A stretch of 64,000 nt of DNA, from contig CAVQBE010000020.1 in the NCBI GenBank assembly GCA_963710675.1, positions 17,961 to 81,960 on the forward strand. Reading direction: 5' to 3'. Made by a program: the position numbers and the translations under genes. The notes below the pieces were generated by a model. That model searched no databases and had not been told where the DNA came from. It worked only from the letters and a program-made list of their open reading frames with translations. Source of the DNA: JACCZX01 sp963710675 (GTDB lineage: Bacteria > Pseudomonadota > Gammaproteobacteria > Burkholderiales > Burkholderiaceae_F). Of this stretch, positions 61,972 to 64,000 are shown in pieces (the first letter of the stretch is position 1; each line of letters opens with the position of its first letter).

Positions 61972-62973
61972 GAGGCCGGTCGCCCGTAATACTCCCTGTA
62001 CCAATCCACGAAGCGAGGCAGTCCCACATCGATAGTTGTTGTGGGTTCCCACCCATAGTCTTGCGAAAGACTGGCGATGTCCGCAAACGTTTCTTTCACG
62101 TCGCCCAGCTGCATCGGCAAAAGCCGCATCTCGGCCTCGCGTCCAAGCGCAGTTGAGAGCACTTCGATGAATCGTAATAGTGGCTCAGACCGATGATTAC
62201 CGATGTTGTAAACGCGATGCGGCACACCGTCGGCGTCCTTTGCGGGGGCGCGGTCAAGAACGGTAAGGACCCCATTCACGATATCGTCGATGTACGTGAA
62301 GTCTCGTCGCATGTCGCCGTTGTTGTATACATCGATCGGTTCGCCGGAGAGTATCGCCTTGGTGAATCTGAACGTCGCCATATCAGGCCGGCCCCACGGG
62401 CCATAAACGGTAAAAAATCGAAGCCCGGTCGCGGGAACACCGAATTGCCACGAATAGACGTACGCCATCTGCTCGTTGGCACGCTTTGTTGCTGCATACA
62501 AGCTGACCGGGCGATCGACCCTATCGCTTTCTGAAAACGGCAACTTCGTGTTGCCGCCGTATACGCTCGACGATGACGCGTAAACAAAATGCCGCACCGG
62601 CCGCGCTCGTACGGCCTGCAGCATATTCAGAAATCCTGTCAGGTTGCTGTCAATGTAATCCTGCGGATGAGTGATCGAGTGGCGTACACCTGCTTGAGCG
62701 GCCAGATGCACAACGCTTTCAATGGTGTTCTGCGTGAATACGCGTTCGATTGCGGCGGCATCAACGATGTCGGTCAATTCAAACACGAACTGCGAATTCG
62801 CGCGAAAGCGCTCCAACCGAGCCAGGCGTGCGCGCTTCAGCTCTGGGTCGTAATAGTCATTCAGGTCGTCCAGGCCCACAACATGCGTCGCCGCGCTCCA
62901 ATAGCCGTTGTGCGACGAAAGAACCAATGAAGCCTGCGACGCCGGTGACTAGTGTGCTGGCCCGCTTGGTCAC
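61968..62973 (-). CDS. NAD-dependent epimerase, UDP-glucuronate 4-epimerase-like (frameshifted at start)
   Basis: Extended short-chain dehydrogenase fold. GTG 62973 overlaps the ugd stop and reads KRASTLVTGVAGFIGSFVAQ (GxxGxxG NAD site); after a change near 62888 it continues HVVGLDDLNDYYDPELKRAR. The YxxxK catalytic pair is in PVSLYAATKRANEQMAYVYS, the Ser in FVYASSSSVYGGN, and FFTVYGPWGRPDMATFRFT is typical of UDP-glucuronate epimerases. About 335 residues. Directly after ugd, it would convert UDP-glucuronate to UDP-galacturonate, an inference from context and sequence. Confidence 0.9.
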
Positions 62974-64000
62974 GATCCGCGCCCGATGCCAAAGTATTGG
63001 AGACCCGCGGCGCGCACTGTGGCGGGATCGTACAAATTGCGGCCGTCGAAAATTGCTTTGGCTTTGAGCTTTCGCGCCAGATCTTCAAAGTCCGGACTGC
63101 GAAACTCGAGCCACTCGGTGATGACCGCGAGTACATCGGCGCCATCAATCGCTGCCTCGGCGGAATCCGTGAATTCCACGTTTTTGTTGGCTTTGATGAT
63201 CGAGCGCGCATTCGGCATGGCAACAGGATCGTAGGCGCGCACTTTTGCGCCGGCTGCCGTCAGCGCATCAATGACGCTTAGGCTCGGCGCCTCTCTCATG
63301 TCGTCGGTATTGGCCTTGAATGCCAAGCCCCATAAAGCAATCGTGCGGCCTGTGAGTTCATCATCAAAGAAGCGACTGATTTTTGCAGCCAGGACGTGAT
63401 GTTGTCGTTGATTGACTTTCATCGCGGCCGTCAATATGTCCACCGGCTCTTCGTGTTCCGCCGCCGTATGCGCGAGCGCGCGCAAGTCCTTTGGAAAGCA
63501 TGATCCGCCGAAGCCGGCGCCCGCATAAAGAAAGTCAGGGCCGATACGCGGGTCCGAGCCGATGCCGTGTCGTACATACTCGATGTCCACGCCGAGCCGA
63601 TCAGCCAAATTGGCCATCTCGTTCATAAAGGAAATGCGGACGGCGAGCATGCAGTTGGCGGCGTACTTGGTGAATTCCGCCGAGCGAATATCCATCACGA
63701 TCAGGCGATCACGGTTTCGATTGAACGGCTTATACAACTCCCGCAACGTTCTGGCGGACTTTGCATCGTCGACGCCAACAATGATGCGATCCGGTTTCAT
63801 GAAGTCTTCAACCGCAAAACCTTCCTTCAGAAACTCCGGATTCGACGCGGTCGTTACGGACGCTACTGCCGCGCTTCTCTAGTTCCGACCGCAGTGCAGC
63901 GCGCACCTGATCATTGGTGCCGACCGGCACGGTCGACTTGACCACGACCAACGAGTCACGCTCGATGCGCCTACCGAGCTCTCGAGCACAAACGATCACA
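62970..64000 (-). CDS. ugd: UDP-glucose 6-dehydrogenase (N-terminus cut by window edge, one frameshift)
   Basis: It oxidises UDP-glucose to UDP-glucuronate with NAD. The visible part starts in the NAD domain (VVVKSTVPVGTNDQVRAAL); after a change near 63868 it continues FLKEGFAVEDFMKPDRIIVG, then SAEFTKYAANCMLAVRISFM, AGAGFGGSCFPKDLRALAHT with the catalytic Cys, and LWGLAFKANTDDMREAPSLS. It ends YFGIGRGS. About 343 codons are present of a usual 440. It heads the overlapping minus-strand group with the epimerase, glycosyltransferase and WecA-type gene. Confidence 0.95.

Noticed and set aside
1..64000. Frameshifted genes as genuine pseudogenes
   Set aside because: The same damage hits ribosomal, chaperonin and tRNA-synthetase genes that must work, with protein conservation intact on both sides of each shift.

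Overview
The window is GC-rich chromosomal DNA from a betaproteobacterium, most likely of the order Burkholderiales. The pointers are a TctC/Bug solute-binding protein, general trimeric porins of the MKKxLIALA type, the gene orders glyA-nrdR-ribD and ribBA-ribH-nusB-thiL, the pilG-pilH-pilI-pilJ-pilL chemosensory cluster, erpA beside a bactofilin and a DUF6776 gene, and a CIRCE operator in front of groES. No rRNA or tRNA gene, insertion sequence, prophage or CRISPR array was seen.

The sequence carries far more single-base insertions and deletions than a real genome could. Essential genes such as rplM, groL, groS, glyA, tyrS, pyrB and ribD are each broken by one or more frame changes, while the protein sequence continues in the next frame. 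I read these as consensus errors of an indel-prone long-read assembly, not as pseudogenes. Broken genes are given here as one CDS spanning the whole reconstructed gene, with approximate shift positions. Undamaged genes include rpsI, nrdR, ribH, nusB, the CorC-like gene, hemL, pilG/H/I, yqgE, pyrR and apaH.

Layout. 1-4.2 kb: CoA-ligase fragment, tctC, and glpK-glpD (glycerol to dihydroxyacetone phosphate). 4.2-7.0 kb: two porins. 7.1-9.5 kb: coq7, an OsmC-like gene, a possible small RNA, rplM-rpsI. 9.6-15.3 kb: DUF6776, bactofilin, erpA, then anmK and an M23 peptidase divergent from tyrS. 15.4-19.7 kb: fatty-acid desaturase, PEBP-like protein, histidine phosphatase, glyA, nrdR. 19.8-24.9 kb: riboflavin genes ribD, ribE, ribBA, ribH with nusB and thiL. 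24.8-31.8 kb: pncC/CinA, a haloacetate-dehalogenase-like hydrolase, a CorC-like protein, pyrF, an EamA transporter, an M48 protease and a DUF898 protein. 31.9-34.2 kb: groESL with CIRCE. 34.4-35.1 kb: a lone gene that reads, after frame correction, like the CRISPR RNA endonuclease Cas6e. 35.1-41.4 kb: dacB, a redoxin and dsbD (coupled), hemL-thiE (coupled). 41.6-51.6 kb: rubredoxin and the Pil-Chp chemosensory system. 51.6-51.8 kb: a nested palindromic repeat. 51.9-58.8 kb: photolyase, yqgE, ruvX, pyrR, pyrB, a dihydroorotase-like gene, plsC, apaH. 58.9-64.0 kb: galU facing a tightly overlapping minus-strand set (ugd, epimerase, glycosyltransferase, WecA-type transferase) for surface polysaccharide.

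Most of the window is core metabolism. The items that merit a second look are the orphan Cas6e-like protein, the dihydroorotase paralogue without its metal-binding histidines, the short terminator-ended transcript candidate with anti-Shine-Dalgarno sequence before rplM, and the dispersed palindromic repeat found at 15.3 and 51.7 kb.
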